Below, one piece after another: positions 49,747 to 60,729 of a stretch of 64,000 nucleotides of DNA. The notes under the pieces were generated by a model. It worked only from the letters and a program-made list of their open reading frames with translations, was not told the DNA's origin and did not search any database. Positions within the stretch are counted from its first letter, which is position 1; each line of letters opens with the position of its first letter. The stretch is from an uncultured Gilliamella sp. GTDB taxonomy: Bacteria; Pseudomonadota; Gammaproteobacteria; Enterobacterales; Orbaceae. Location of the stretch: positions 22,326 through 86,325 of the forward strand of contig CALYPO010000002.1 in NCBI GenBank assembly GCA_945276085.1, written 5' to 3'. Position numbers and translations under genes: made by a program.

Positions 49747-49776
49747 AACAAGCCGTATCTATGGGTACGGCTTGTT
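49747..49776 (-). terminator. internal terminator between rpsU and dnaG (T1-like)
   Basis: AACAAGCCGTA (49747-49757), 8-base loop, TACGGCTTGTT (49766-49776): an 11-bp perfect stem followed on the minus strand by GTCTTTGTG. In E. coli an internal terminator at this position lowers dnaG expression relative to rpsU; this is the likely equivalent. The interrupted T tract fits partial read-through. Confidence 0.8.
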
Positions 49777-49844
49777 AAAAATTCTTTATATCAAAAATAG
49801 ATAAAATTGATTTTTTATATCAATTGTAATTTTCTGTATAAATA

Positions 49845-50072
<228 letters not shown>

Positions 50073-50115
50073 TCAAATTTGTTTAATATCACAAAGGACT
50101 AAAAATTAGTGCGCA

Positions 50116-50145
50116 ATTTTACCTCTAATATAACTATGTTGTAAA
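50116..50145 (-). promoter_or_regulatory. promoter of rpsU-dnaG-rpoD
   Basis: On the minus strand TTTACA (50140-50145), 18 bases, TAAAAT (50116-50121), giving a leader of roughly 50 bases before rpsU. No LexA box was seen nearby. Confidence 0.5.
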
Positions 50146-50181
50146 GTAAAATATCGAATTATTACGCCATAACAAATTAAT

Positions 50182-50210
50182 TTGCTAATCTCGTAACACA
50201 GTCCGATAAT
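50182..50210 (+). promoter_or_regulatory. promoter of hemB
   Basis: TTGCTA (50182-50187), 17 bases, GATAAT (50205-50210), about 35 bases before the hemB ATG. Good spacing and two near-consensus boxes. Confidence 0.58.
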
Positions 50211-50233
50211 AAAGCAATTCTTTACAAAGATAG

Positions 50234-51256
<1,023 letters not shown>

Positions 51257-51271
51257 TTTTTCAAATTAACT

Positions 51272-51310
51272 AAAATCGACAATTAGCATTCAAACGTTAA
51301 TGTCGATTTT
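51272..51310 (+). terminator. terminator of hemB
   Basis: AAAATCGACA (51272-51281) pairs with TGTCGATTTT (51301-51310), 10 bp, extendable inward across a bulge. The trailing T tract is short. From here to 51557 I see only AT-rich DNA, ending in a repeated ATAAGGGA that provides the ribosome site of the next gene. Confidence 0.7.
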
Positions 51311-51557
51311 ACTTGCCGTTATAGGGGTTAAATTAAAGCAACTTACCATTATCAATACTCAACTACCTTTTTATTTACTTACCAATCTAATATGCTGTGC
51401 ATAGGCTCAATTTATTTCTTTGATTACTTGCTAAAGCTATTTATAACTTTCGTGCATCAGCGAGTTAAATAATGTAAAAAAGTTTAAGGAAAGCTATATG
51501 TTTATGTAAAAATCTGATAATATTTAGGCAGATAAGGGATAAGGGAGTAAACAATGA

Positions 51558-52328
51558 ATGATCGATGAACTCATACCACTAGAATTGCATGAGCAGCTAA
51601 ATGCTTTTCGTCACGATCTAGAAAAAATAACATCTCAACATATTGATGCTTGTCCATTTTGTGGCAAAAATGAATTTTATTTGATTCGCTCCAAACCCAC
51701 CACAACTTATCGATGTAAAGCGTGTTATAAATATTTTACTGTAGCAGTCAATACACCTTTTAGTCGGCTAACGCCCTTTAATTGGTTAGAAATTATTTTT
51801 ATTAACCGTATTCAAAATCAAAGCTATAATACCATAGCTAACAATTTAGGATGCTCAGTTGAGAAAGTGATGCGACGAGATCACGCGATGATTGATTATT
51901 TAAAATCGCATTATCACGCATTGTATCAATGGTATACCAAAAAACAACAGAGCTGCTTAAATCCGGTTTTGATTAAACAACATAAAGTCGTGAGTGAAAA
52001 AATAACAGCTTTGCTCAATGTACAAAACCCAACGTGTATACACTGTGGTTCAACCGATACCACCAAAGTTGGGAGTCGTACTTGTTATCGTTGCAAGCGA
52101 TGCCGGCATAGTTTTAATATTTTAAACGGCACCAAATTAAATCGTTTGCCTAAACCCGAATTATGGTTGCAGTTTATCGATTTACTTGTTGCTGGCGAAA
52201 CTAATGCACAACTTGAGAAAAAACTAAAATTAACCGATAACACAATAAGGAGCTGGCGATCAACCTGGTGCACCATGATGAAACAATGGAACTGTGATGC
52301 TCTGGCGATCTGGTGTCAAAGCCATTAA
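51558..52328 (+). CDS. tandem zinc-ribbon/helix-turn-helix protein (transposase-N-terminus-like)
   Basis: 256 aa made of two copies of one module. Copy 1 (about 32-117): zinc ribbon CPFC...YRCKAC (Cys32, 35, 53, 56), then SRLTPFNWLE and a helix-turn-helix (YNTIANNLGCSVEKVMRR). Copy 2 (about 160-243): CIHC...YRCKRC (Cys160, 163, 179, 182), NRLPKPELWLQ and NAQLEKKLKLTDNTIRSWR. Zinc ribbon plus HTH is the DNA-binding part of IS1/IS1595-type transposases, but no DDE catalytic domain follows and no terminal repeats are seen. Probably a domesticated DNA-binding protein (possibly of the DUF746 type). GGGAG lies 10 bases upstream; an overlapping four-codon ORF starts at 51554. Confidence 0.72.
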   Translation: MIDELIPLELHEQLNAFRHDLEKITSQHIDACPFCGKNEFYLIRSKPTTTYRCKACYKYFTVAVNTPFSRLTPFNWLEIIFINRIQNQSYNTIANNLGCSVEKVMRRDHAMIDYLKSHYHALYQWYTKKQQSCLNPVLIKQHKVVSEKITALLNVQNPTCIHCGSTDTTKVGSRTCYRCKRCRHSFNILNGTKLNRLPKPELWLQFIDLLVAGETNAQLEKKLKLTDNTIRSWRSTWCTMMKQWNCDALAIWCQSH

Positions 52329-52419
52329 AAAGAATAGATGAATTGATGATTTGAAATATTAACAATTGAAACTAAAGAAATAATATCTTTTAAATATTAA
52401 CATAAATAGAGCCAATAAT

Positions 52420-53385
52420 ATGAAAAATTACATAACTTATATCTCCATTTGTTTATTAGGCACCGCATTATTAATAGGCTGTGATGATAAAAAAAATGGC
52501 ACAACAACCGACACAACAACCAATAAAAGTGTTGAGACTAACAACAATAGCAAAAGTAATACCGATCAAAACACATCTGCTGATACCACAAATACCGTAA
52601 CGACATCTAATGCGCCTTCAACGGTAAACTCAGATGAACAAATAACCAAACCATCACAACAATCTACCCCAAAATTAACACTCAGTATTATTAACAGCTA
52701 TCTTTTTCATACTGAACCAGAATTATTACCCAATAATAAACTGATTAAACAACAAAAAATCCAAAGTTCAGCAAAGAGTAATAAAATCATTAACTATAAT
52801 GCACAAGGTTATGTAGCTAATTACAATTTAGAAGGTCTTCATGGTGAAGTTAATTATGATACAGCTAAATACATTTATGGCATGAACAATACCAAAAATG
52901 AATATGATATTACTTTTGATTCAGAAAAAAATATTTTGGGTATGAAAAACAATGATGGTGATATTGTTGCCAGTTCTGAATTTGATGAACAAGGGCATCT
53001 GATTGAAACAAATCTATCACATTTCGCCGAAAATAACGTTATTTTCAATAGTAAAATTGTTTATGAAAACGATCGTGTCGAACTCGTGTTGTATAATGCC
53101 TATGTACCTGTTGATAACAAAACAAGATTTCCTGTTTTAGCACAAGAAAAAGACATCGTGTACAACGCCAACAATCAACTTGAAAAAACGATTACCAAAA
53201 CATTTAAATTAGCATCAAATGGTGACATCATTATTAATGATAAGAACCAACAGGAAGTAGAATTAACTGAAACATGTACTTACTCTGATTATAATGAAAA
53301 CAGCGACTGGACCAAAGCGGTGTGCGTTACTTCAGGTGAAGAATCCAAAACCATTAACTTAACAAGAACAATTGAATATCAATAG
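52420..53385 (+). CDS. predicted lipoprotein, unknown function
   Basis: 321 aa. A signal peptide with lipobox LLIGC (Cys21) is followed by DD, which in enterics acts as an inner-membrane retention signal. A Thr/Asn/Ser-rich flexible linker spans about 27-85. The rest (about 90-321) contains repeated short beta-type motifs (ITFDSEKNILGMKNNDGDI, SEFDEQGHLIETNLSH, KIVYENDRVELV) resembling YD/RHS-like or MORN-like strand repeats. I recognise no family. It stands alone between the zinc-ribbon gene and convergent nudC. Confidence 0.8.
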   Translation: MKNYITYISICLLGTALLIGCDDKKNGTTTDTTTNKSVETNNNSKSNTDQNTSADTTNTVTTSNAPSTVNSDEQITKPSQQSTPKLTLSIINSYLFHTEPELLPNNKLIKQQKIQSSAKSNKIINYNAQGYVANYNLEGLHGEVNYDTAKYIYGMNNTKNEYDITFDSEKNILGMKNNDGDIVASSEFDEQGHLIETNLSHFAENNVIFNSKIVYENDRVELVLYNAYVPVDNKTRFPVLAQEKDIVYNANNQLEKTITKTFKLASNGDIIINDKNQQEVELTETCTYSDYNENSDWTKAVCVTSGEESKTINLTRTIEYQ

Positions 53386-53405
53386 ACAATATGCCTATTG
53401 ATATT
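53375..53405. terminator. hairpin at the lipoprotein stop, convergent with nudC
   Basis: AATATCAATAG (53375-53385) and CTATTGATATT (53395-53405): a perfect 11-bp stem with a 9-base loop that contains the lipoprotein stop codon in its left arm. A second perfect 11-bp inverted repeat (53408-53418 with 53438-53448) overlaps the nudC 3' end. Neither has a strong T tract. Confidence 0.55.
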
Positions 53406-53418
53406 AACGTGAATATGA

Positions 53419-54222
53419 TTAATTTTCACCAAATTCGTCATATTCACGGCAAAGTACGATAGTATCTTCAATCAACCTTCTTGCTATGGTGCCATATTCC
53501 GGAATTTTAGGTAACTCGGTATAGTGATACCAATTAGCGTCGACAAGCTCATTTTTATCAATAGTAATATCACCACTTTGATAATCAGCTAAATAAGCCA
53601 TCATAAGTGAATTAGGAAAAGGCCAAGGTTGCGATCCGACATAACGAATATTCTTTATTTTGATTTGTGATTCTTCAAATACTTCACGCTCAACGGCCAT
53701 TTCCATCGTTTCACCAACTTCTGTAAAACCAGCTAATACCGTATATAAATTATCTTGATTATGTCTGACATGCTTAGCTAATAAAATTTTATTTTTATCG
53801 CGAATAGCGACAATAATAGAGGGTGAGATTTGTGGGTAATAGCGCTCTTTACAATTCGCACACATACAGCACCACTCTGTTTTACTGATATACATTTCAT
53901 GCCCACAATAACCACAAAATTTATGTGAACGATAAAATTCAGATAATTGTACAGCACGACCCGCCATGTTAAATAATGTCTGATCACTATTGCCCAGCAA
54001 TGGTCTGATTGAACTCATTGAATGGCTCATTTCTTGGCAAATTAACCATGCAGTTTGTCCTTGCCATTGCCCTATCGGCTGAGCAAGTAAATCATTAAAA
54101 CAGAAATCGTTTGCACGACCGACTGGTACCTCACCATTAGGTAACCATAGTCGTCCATTTTTACTCACAAACCAATAACCGCTTTCGTTACCAGTTAACT
54201 TAAATTGTTGCTGAATGTTCAT
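53419..54222 (-). CDS. nudC: NAD(+) diphosphatase / RNA-decapping Nudix hydrolase NudC
   Basis: 267 aa. A zinc ribbon ([22 protein letters not shown], Cys4) precedes the Nudix box [23 protein letters not shown]. The downstream [14 protein letters not shown] motif is the SQPWPFPxS signature of NADH pyrophosphatases. It hydrolyses NADH/NAD and removes NAD caps from RNA. It lies downstream of the yidC terminator in the same direction, so it is transcribed separately. Confidence 0.96.
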   Translation of the reverse strand: MNIQQQFKLTGNESGYWFVSKNGRLWLPNGEVPVGRANDFCFNDLLAQPIGQWQGQTAWLICQEMSHSMSSIRPLLGNSDQTLFNMAGRAVQLSEFYRSHKFCGYCGHEMYISKTEWCCMCANCKERYYPQISPSIIVAIRDKNKILLAKHVRHNQDNLYTVLAGFTEVGETMEMAVEREVFEESQIKIKNIRYVGSQPWPFPNSLMMAYLADYQSGDITIDKNELVDANWYHYTELPKIPEYGTIARRLIEDTIVLCREYDEFGEN

Positions 54223-54250
54223 ATCAATTACACCAAAAATAACAATTAAA

Positions 54251-54272
54251 AAGGAGGGTTTTACCCCTCCTT
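54251..54272 (-). terminator. terminator of rpmH-rnpA-yidD-yidC
   Basis: AAGGAGGG (54251-54258), 6-base loop, CCCTCCTT (54265-54272); the minus strand continues TTTTTAATTG. It lies 10 bases after the yidC stop. Confidence 0.9.
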
Positions 54273-54282
54273 ACAATTAATA

Positions 54283-55911
54283 TTATTTCTTTTTCTTTTC
54301 ATGAAGTCCCTTTTTCTCAAGTTCCCAGTAAATTATACGTTGCTGAGCAATCGTAAATAAGTTACTTACGATATAGTATAAAACTAAACCTGACGGGAAC
54401 CATAAGAAGAATACTGTAAAGATTAATGGCATATAAGTCATTAATTTTTGTTGCAATGGATCAGTCACAGGTGTTGGTGACATTTTTTGAATTAAGAACA
54501 TAGTTCCGCCCATTAACAACGGTAAAATATAGTATGGATCTTGTGCGGATAAGTCATAAATCCAAAGCGCAAACGGTGCATGACGCAGTTCAACAGTATT
54601 ACCTAACATATAGAACAATGACAAGAAAATCGGCATTTGGATAATTAAAGGTAAACACCCTCCTAATGGATTCACTTTTTCTTGCTTATAAAGTGCCATG
54701 GTTTCCATGCTCATTTTTTGTCTATCATCACCATAACGCTCTTTTAAAGCTTGTAAGCGAGGTTGCAGTAACTTCATTTTTGCCATAGAACGATATTGAG
54801 CACGCGTTAATGGGAATAAAATACCACGTACAATAAAGGTGATAACAATAATTGAAAAGCCCCAATTACCAATAAAACTATGAATAAATTTTAGTAGATA
54901 AAATAGTGGTTGTGATAAGAACCATAACCAACCATAATCGACAACTAAATCTAAGTGATTTGCCGTTTGTTTCAATTGGCTTTGAATTTCTGGACCTAAC
55001 CATAATTTAGCTGCAATCGATTCTGAGCTACCCGCTTGAATCACTGTCGATTGCCCTTTAAAACCAATTGTTGCTTGTGAATTTTTAGCTGTAGCACGTG
55101 AATAAAAAAGATTGCTTTGATCTTGAGCCGGCACCCAAGCTGACGCAAAGTAGTGTTGCAACATTGCAACCCAACCTGTTTGAGTCTCGACCGCTAATGC
55201 TTTATCTTTAATATCATCAAAACTGTATTTGCTATAGTTGGTACTAGAGCTTGAGTAAGCAGTACCACGGAACGCACTTAACCCTAAGCCGCCGCCACCT
55301 TCAGTTGTTGCATCGTCAGGTAATTTTATAGTTTGTTTTAATTGACCGTACATTGAAACTTCAACAGGTGAACCACTTTGGTTGTTAATGTCGTATTGAA
55401 CGTCGATAGCATAATTACCGCGATGTAAGATGTAGTACTTGGTATAAGTCACACCATTGACTTGATAAGTAAGTGGTACACGTAATTCATCTTGTCCATC
55501 AGCTAAAACATATTCTGTTTGCTCAGTTTGATATATCGGACGTTTTGAACCTTGAGAGGCATTATCTGGACCATCTTTACCGGTTAAGCCACTTTCAGCG
55601 ATATAAATAAAATCAGGTCGTGAAGTCAGTAATTGAAAAGGTGTACCTGAATGTAAAGTCTGCTCATATTTTAATAATTGAGCCGCCTGCACATCACCAC
55701 CATAGGTATTAATAGTTAGTGACAGCACATCAGATTTTACAGTAATTGTCTTACCTAATGTAAAATCTGTATTGGAATCTTCTTCACTTACTTGCTGAGT
55801 TAATTGATTCGTAATCGGCGGTTTAGGTGCATGATCATCTTCCCATGCTCGCCAAATTAAAAAAGATACAAAAAGTAAAACAATGACTAAAATATTACGT
55901 TGAGATCCCAT
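54283..55911 (-). CDS. yidC: membrane protein insertase YidC
   Basis: 542 aa. An N-terminal membrane anchor ([24 protein letters not shown]) is followed by a large periplasmic beta domain (about 60-330) and the conserved five-helix insertase core (about 340-530), including [31 protein letters not shown] and [20 protein letters not shown]. It inserts membrane proteins alone or with SecYEG. It shares one base with yidD. mnmE, which often follows, is absent. Confidence 0.98.
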   Translation of the reverse strand: MGSQRNILVIVLLFVSFLIWRAWEDDHAPKPPITNQLTQQVSEEDSNTDFTLGKTITVKSDVLSLTINTYGGDVQAAQLLKYEQTLHSGTPFQLLTSRPDFIYIAESGLTGKDGPDNASQGSKRPIYQTEQTEYVLADGQDELRVPLTYQVNGVTYTKYYILHRGNYAIDVQYDINNQSGSPVEVSMYGQLKQTIKLPDDATTEGGGGLGLSAFRGTAYSSSSTNYSKYSFDDIKDKALAVETQTGWVAMLQHYFASAWVPAQDQSNLFYSRATAKNSQATIGFKGQSTVIQAGSSESIAAKLWLGPEIQSQLKQTANHLDLVVDYGWLWFLSQPLFYLLKFIHSFIGNWGFSIIVITFIVRGILFPLTRAQYRSMAKMKLLQPRLQALKERYGDDRQKMSMETMALYKQEKVNPLGGCLPLIIQMPIFLSLFYMLGNTVELRHAPFALWIYDLSAQDPYYILPLLMGGTMFLIQKMSPTPVTDPLQQKLMTYMPLIFTVFFLWFPSGLVLYYIVSNLFTIAQQRIIYWELEKKGLHEKKKK

Positions 55912-56234
55912 TAGTGTTTTTCTCTATTGGTTTTAGTTTTTGGAGGAACAAGATCTTCTCCTCCTTCATGTAAAGGGTGACATTTTAATACACGTTTGAC
56001 CGTTAGCCAACCACCTTTTATCACTCCAAAGCGTCTTAGTGCAATTATTGCATATTGTGAACATGTTGGCGTAAAGCGGCATTTAGGACCAAATAGTGGG
56101 CTTATAATACGCTGATAAAAACGAATAAATAAAATAAAAATGTTAACTATCAAAGTCTTACATGCAATAATGTGCTGTTTTATAATTAATACAATTTTAT
56201 CTAGACGCTTTGTTTTTCGATAATTCGTTGACAT
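55911..56234 (-). CDS. yidD: membrane protein insertion efficiency factor YidD
   Basis: 107 aa. The conserved core [36 protein letters not shown]...[13 protein letters not shown] with three Cys is diagnostic. The predicted N-terminus is about 25 residues longer than in E. coli and overlaps rnpA by 34 bases; no later ATG exists, so either it is truly extended or a non-ATG start is used. It is membrane-associated by an amphipathic helix and aids YidC. Confidence 0.92.
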   Translation of the reverse strand: MSTNYRKTKRLDKIVLIIKQHIIACKTLIVNIFILFIRFYQRIISPLFGPKCRFTPTCSQYAIIALRRFGVIKGGWLTVKRVLKCHPLHEGGEDLVPPKTKTNREKH

Positions 56235-56557
56235 AGTTTCTCTAACGTCGCAACAAGTTTTTGATTATCTAATTCTATCGCTGGCGATTTAGCCATCAAA
56301 ATAAAATCAATATTAGGAAACTGGTGTTGATGGTGACGAAAATACTCTTTCGCTAACCGCTTAATGCGATTACGTTCATGCGATCGTTTGATCTGCTTTT
56401 TAGCTATGGCAAAACCTAAACGACAATGGTTTAAAGTATTCTTTCGTGCAACTAAAGTAAGAAATGGCGAACCCGCTCGAACAGATTCTTGGAATACATA
56501 ATTGAAATCAAAGGGAGTTAGTAAACGTAACTCCCGAGGAAAAGTGAATTTAATCAC
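56201..56557 (-). CDS. rnpA: ribonuclease P protein component
   Basis: 118 aa basic protein with the RNR motif ([17 protein letters not shown]) that binds the RNase [21 protein letters not shown] at the N-terminus is typical. It has a GTG start at 56557, 11 bases after rpmH. It overlaps yidD by 34 bases. Confidence 0.97.
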   Translation of the reverse strand: MIKFTFPRELRLLTPFDFNYVFQESVRAGSPFLTLVARKNTLNHCRLGFAIAKKQIKRSHERNRIKRLAKEYFRHHQHQFPNIDFILMAKSPAIELDNQKLVATLEKLCQRIIEKQSV

Positions 56558-56568
56558 TCAACTTTAAA

Positions 56569-57052
<484 letters not shown>

Positions 57053-58078
57053 CTAATCATCAACAGCAAGTACGCGCTTACTCTTTTCACCACCAATTTC
57101 ACGCGCTAACTTAGGTACTAAATAACCCGAGACTTTTTCAGCTAATTGTTTCATTATTTTTTTGGCTTGTTTATCTTCAACTAAAAAATGCGCCGCACCT
57201 TGCACTTTATCGAGTAAATGAATGTAATAAGGTAAAATACCGATATCAAAAAGTTTATTACTCAGCTCGGCTAAAATGTCTGCATTATCATTAATTTTTT
57301 TTAGTAACACACTTTGATTAAGTACTGTAACCCTATTTTGTTTTAACTGTTTGATTGCATCAGCAACATTATCATCAATTTCATTTGGATGATTGATGTG
57401 AGTAACCACGATTATTTGTAAGCGACTTTGCATAAACAATTGACAAAGCGTGGTAGTGATTCTGGAAGGAATAACCACAGCTAACCGAGTATGGATACGT
57501 AATCGTTTGATATGGGGAATTTTCGATAACGCATCAATTAAATTAGCCAGTTCGTGATCTTTTGCCATTAATGGATCACCGCCTGAAAGAATAATTTCGT
57601 CAAGTTCAGGATGATTAGCGATATAGTCTAGTGCTGCACTAACATTTTTTTTAGTACTTTGGTTATCATAGTAAGGAAAATGTCGTCTAAAACAGTAACG
57701 ACAATTAATAGCACATGCCGTTTTAGTGATTAAAAGCGCACGATTATGATATTTGTGTAAGAGTCCAGCAATGTCATTATTTTGCTCTTGTAAAGGATCT
57801 TCACTATATCCATCAACTTTTAACATTTCGCTGTCACTACAAAGCACTTGCAATAAAAGAGGATCGTCGTTATCACCTTTTTTCATTCTATGAATAAATG
57901 CCATGGGGACACGCAGCGGAAATTGTTTTTTCGCCTGTAACATTGATAACGAAATAGCATTAGGATCCAAATCAAGATAACGATAAAGCTTTTGGATATC
58001 GGTTACGACATTAGCAAGATCAAAAATCCAGTCATCTTTGTTTGGTAGTTCAACTTTTTGCTGTATAATATGGCTCAT
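57053..58078 (-). CDS. epmB: EF-P lysine beta-lysylation protein EpmB (lysine 2,3-aminomutase-like)
   Basis: 341 aa radical SAM/PLP enzyme converting (S)-alpha-lysine to (R)-beta-lysine for EF-P modification. The Fe-S motif CAINCRYC gives Cys122, 126 and 129. Other matches are SGGDPLMAKDHELANL and the C-terminal DKVQGAAHFLV and LVPKLAREIGGE. The open frame runs on to 58219, but those codons lie antisense to efp; I use 58078 (MSHIIQQKVELPNKDDW), which matches the E. coli start. Divergent from its substrate gene efp. Confidence 0.96.
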   Translation of the reverse strand: MSHIIQQKVELPNKDDWIFDLANVVTDIQKLYRYLDLDPNAISLSMLQAKKQFPLRVPMAFIHRMKKGDNDDPLLLQVLCSDSEMLKVDGYSEDPLQEQNNDIAGLLHKYHNRALLITKTACAINCRYCFRRHFPYYDNQSTKKNVSAALDYIANHPELDEIILSGGDPLMAKDHELANLIDALSKIPHIKRLRIHTRLAVVIPSRITTTLCQLFMQSRLQIIVVTHINHPNEIDDNVADAIKQLKQNRVTVLNQSVLLKKINDNADILAELSNKLFDIGILPYYIHLLDKVQGAAHFLVEDKQAKKIMKQLAEKVSGYLVPKLAREIGGEKSKRVLAVDD

Positions 58079-58111
58079 TTTTTGTAATTCAGAATGATAG
58101 TTGGAGCTTTT

Positions 58112-58678
58112 ATGGCATCTTATAGTACTAATGAGTTTAAAGCCGGTCTTAAAATAATGCAAGATGGCGAGCCTTGTGTAATAGTTGAAAATGAGTTTTA
58201 TAAACCCGGTAAAGGACAAGCAATTAACCGCGTTAAAATTAAAAAATTACTTTCTGGTAAAACTGTCGATAAAACATTTAAATCAGGCGAATCAGTTGAA
58301 GGCGCTGATGTTGTCGATATGAACTTAACTTATCTATACACTGATGGTGAGTTTTGGCATTTTATGAATAATGAAACATTCGAACAACTATCTGCCGATG
58401 CTAAAGCGGTAGGCGATAATGCAAAATGGTTAGTTGATCAAGCAGAATGTATTTTAACTTTATGGAATGGTCAACCTATCGCTGTCACACCACCAAACTT
58501 TGTTGAACTCGAAGTTGTTGAAACCGATCCAGGTTTAAAAGGTGATACAGCAGGAACAGGCGGTAAACCAGCAACATTATCAACTGGCGCAGTAGTACGT
58601 GTACCACTATTTGTACAGATTGGTGAAGTTCTTAAAATAGACACACGTTCTGGCGAATACGTTTCACGTGTTAAATAA
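58112..58678 (+). CDS. efp: translation elongation factor P
   Basis: 188 aa. EF-P relieves ribosome stalling at polyproline. The modified lysine is Lys34 in YKPGKGQ, the target of EpmA with EpmB-made beta-lysine. [33 protein letters not shown] and [18 protein letters not shown] are near-identical to E. coli. GGAG six bases before the ATG at 58112 fixes the start, although the frame is open from 58094. Confidence 0.99.
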   Translation: MASYSTNEFKAGLKIMQDGEPCVIVENEFYKPGKGQAINRVKIKKLLSGKTVDKTFKSGESVEGADVVDMNLTYLYTDGEFWHFMNNETFEQLSADAKAVGDNAKWLVDQAECILTLWNGQPIAVTPPNFVELEVVETDPGLKGDTAGTGGKPATLSTGAVVRVPLFVQIGEVLKIDTRSGEYVSRVK

Positions 58679-58722
58679 TACGGATTTACTTAAACATAAA
58701 ACTTGTTTTTGTAACATCAATG

Positions 58723-58753
58723 AATAAAGAGGCCGAATTAAGACCTCTTTATT
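58723..58753. terminator. bidirectional terminator between efp and trmL
   Basis: AATAAAGAGG (58723-58732) and CCTCTTTATT (58744-58753): a 10-bp stem with T-rich DNA after it on the + strand, between convergent genes. Confidence 0.8.
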
Positions 58754-58816
58754 TTAAATACACTAACTAATCTCAAATATTCAATTAACTACAACATTTA
58801 ATCAAACTTTCACTGA

Positions 58817-59302
58817 TTATTTAGCACCAATATAATTCAGCTGACGCCAAGATTCATAAACCACCACCGCAACAGAATTAGATAGATTCATACTACGGCT
58901 ATTCGCTAACATCGGAATACGAATTTTTTTATCTTGCGGTAAAACATCAAGAATAGTTGCTGGCAAACCGCGTGTTTCAGGCCCAAACATTAAAAAATCA
59001 TTGGGTTTATAACTCACATCACTATGTGGTTTTTGCCCTTTAGTTGTCAAAGCATAAATCTGAGTAAGCAAATCAATTTGATTACTATCTAAAAAATGAT
59101 TCAAATTTTTATAACGCTTAACATCAACAAACTCTTGATAATCAAGTCCGGCTCGTCTCAATTTTTTATCATCCCAAAAAAAGCCCATAGGCTCTATAAT
59201 ATGTAAATTGAAGCCGGTATTAGCACAAAGTCGAATAATATTCCCAGTATTAGCTGGAATTTCGGGCTCAAATAAAACAATATTTAATGCAACATTAGAC
59301 AC
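58817..59302 (-). CDS. trmL: tRNA (cytidine/uridine-34-2'-O)-methyltransferase TrmL
   Basis: 161 aa SPOUT methyltransferase (YibK). It methylates the wobble ribose of tRNA-Leu species. Motifs: [39 protein letters not shown] and [22 protein letters not shown], the last forming the SAM-binding knot. It lies 12 bases after cpxA, so it may be part of the cpx transcript. A tRNA-Leu gene is in the same window, though this enzyme modifies other Leu isoacceptors in E. coli. Confidence 0.96.
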   Translation of the reverse strand: MSNVALNIVLFEPEIPANTGNIIRLCANTGFNLHIIEPMGFFWDDKKLRRAGLDYQEFVDVKRYKNLNHFLDSNQIDLLTQIYALTTKGQKPHSDVSYKPNDFLMFGPETRGLPATILDVLPQDKKIRIPMLANSRSMNLSNSVAVVVYESWRQLNYIGAK

Positions 59303-59314
59303 AACAATATCTCT

Positions 59315-60700
59315 TTAGTGTTTTTGTTTTTGAATTGGCAATACTATCACAATTCTTAATCCACCTAAGTGACTTTTTTCAGCTTTAATTGTGCCGTTAT
59401 CTCGTGTAATGGCATTAGAAGCAATAGATAGACCTAAACCAGTCCCGCCCGATTCTCGATCACGGGCCTCGCTTGTTCGATAAAATGGTCTAAAAATTTG
59501 TTGTAGCTCATTGTCGGCAACCCCTGGACCATCATCATCAATAGTAATGATGATGTCAGCCTGCTGAACAGTAAAACTGACTATAATTTGATGATGAGAA
59601 TAACGAAAAGCATTACGAATCACGTTTTCAACGGCACTACATAATGCGATGGGATAACATAAAATACCCACATCAGGAAGCGCTTTAGCAATAGAAAAAG
59701 TCTTACCAATTTGTTCAGCTTCAAAAGTGGCATTTTCTAACACTGGCTTAAATAATAGATTAATTTGTTTATATTCTCGCACTTCATTATTTTTATATTG
59801 TTGCCTTGATAAAGATAATAAATCACCAATCATTGCATCAAGTTTAATCGCTTCATTATTAATTCGATTCACTTCATTACTTTCACCTTGTTTACGACGT
59901 AATAAAGAAACAGCTAGCTGTAATCGAGTTAATGGTGTACGTAATTCATGAGAAATATCGGAAAACAAACGTTGCTGTAATTCCTGCATTCGCTTTAACT
60001 CTCTTAACATATGGTTAAAACTTGCACCTGTTGCTTTATATTCCGAAGAACCTATCGTTTCAAGTTCTGGCCATTGTTGCAAGTTTCCTTTAGCAACTTC
60101 GTCTGCTGCTTGCTTTAAGCGTCTTGCTGGTTTTGCAATACTCCAAGATAACCATAGTAAAAATGGCGAACTTATTAACATCATGAGAGTTAATAGCAAA
60201 AGAGGATGATCAAAAATCAGATTAACAAATTGTGACTGCGCATCCGAGGAAGGTTGTAAAACATACAATCGATATTGATCATTAGCATAGTTAATCAAAA
60301 AAGGGCCAATGATTTCTTGTGAGTCATAAATTTTTTTAGCCGGATCTGCAATATTATGTGATATTTCACTAAAATTTTTAACTAAATCAATATTTTTAGT
60401 ATCCGCAGTTATAAATTGGTCATTGGGCGTAAGAATGAATAAAAATTGCCCAGGCTTCTGATAATTATCCATCACAACAATAAAACGCATCCACCAACGA
60501 AAGCTATCCTTGGGGATATGAGTAAATTCTTGTTCAATTTGATTAGCAAGTATATTACCTGTTTCTCTTTCTCTATTTGCTAAATAAGTCAAATTTCTCG
60601 AATCTAAACTCGGCAATAATACAATCAGCGCTAAAAAAAATGCGATAGTGAGTAGGAAGATAGTGAAAATCCGAATAGTTAAACGATCAAAAATCCACAT
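59315..60700 (-). CDS. cpxA: envelope stress sensor histidine kinase CpxA
   Basis: 461 aa. Two membrane helices (about 11-30 and 166-187) flank a periplasmic sensor (about 31-165). HAMP follows (about 188-240), then the dimerisation domain with phospho-His251 (SDISHELRTPLTRLQL), and the ATPase domain with IDDDGPGV and GGTGLGLSIAS. It closely follows E. coli CpxA, including FYRTSEARDRESGGTG. It phosphorylates CpxR in response to misfolded envelope proteins. Confidence 0.96.
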   Translation of the reverse strand: MWIFDRLTIRIFTIFLLTIAFFLALIVLLPSLDSRNLTYLANRERETGNILANQIEQEFTHIPKDSFRWWMRFIVVMDNYQKPGQFLFILTPNDQFITADTKNIDLVKNFSEISHNIADPAKKIYDSQEIIGPFLINYANDQYRLYVLQPSSDAQSQFVNLIFDHPLLLLTLMMLISSPFLLWLSWSIAKPARRLKQAADEVAKGNLQQWPELETIGSSEYKATGASFNHMLRELKRMQELQQRLFSDISHELRTPLTRLQLAVSLLRRKQGESNEVNRINNEAIKLDAMIGDLLSLSRQQYKNNEVREYKQINLLFKPVLENATFEAEQIGKTFSIAKALPDVGILCYPIALCSAVENVIRNAFRYSHHQIIVSFTVQQADIIITIDDDGPGVADNELQQIFRPFYRTSEARDRESGGTGLGLSIASNAITRDNGTIKAEKSHLGGLRIVIVLPIQKQKH

Positions 60701-60729
60701 ATCACCAACACCTAAATTAAAATATTACG

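Noticed and set aside
51554..51568. Four-codon ORF overlapping the zinc-ribbon start
   Set aside because: Probably a by-product of ATGAATG; no sign of a functional upstream peptide beyond the overlap.
58079..58219. N-terminal extension of epmB antisense to efp
   Set aside because: The extension is not in E. coli EpmB and lies opposite the highly conserved efp N-terminus.
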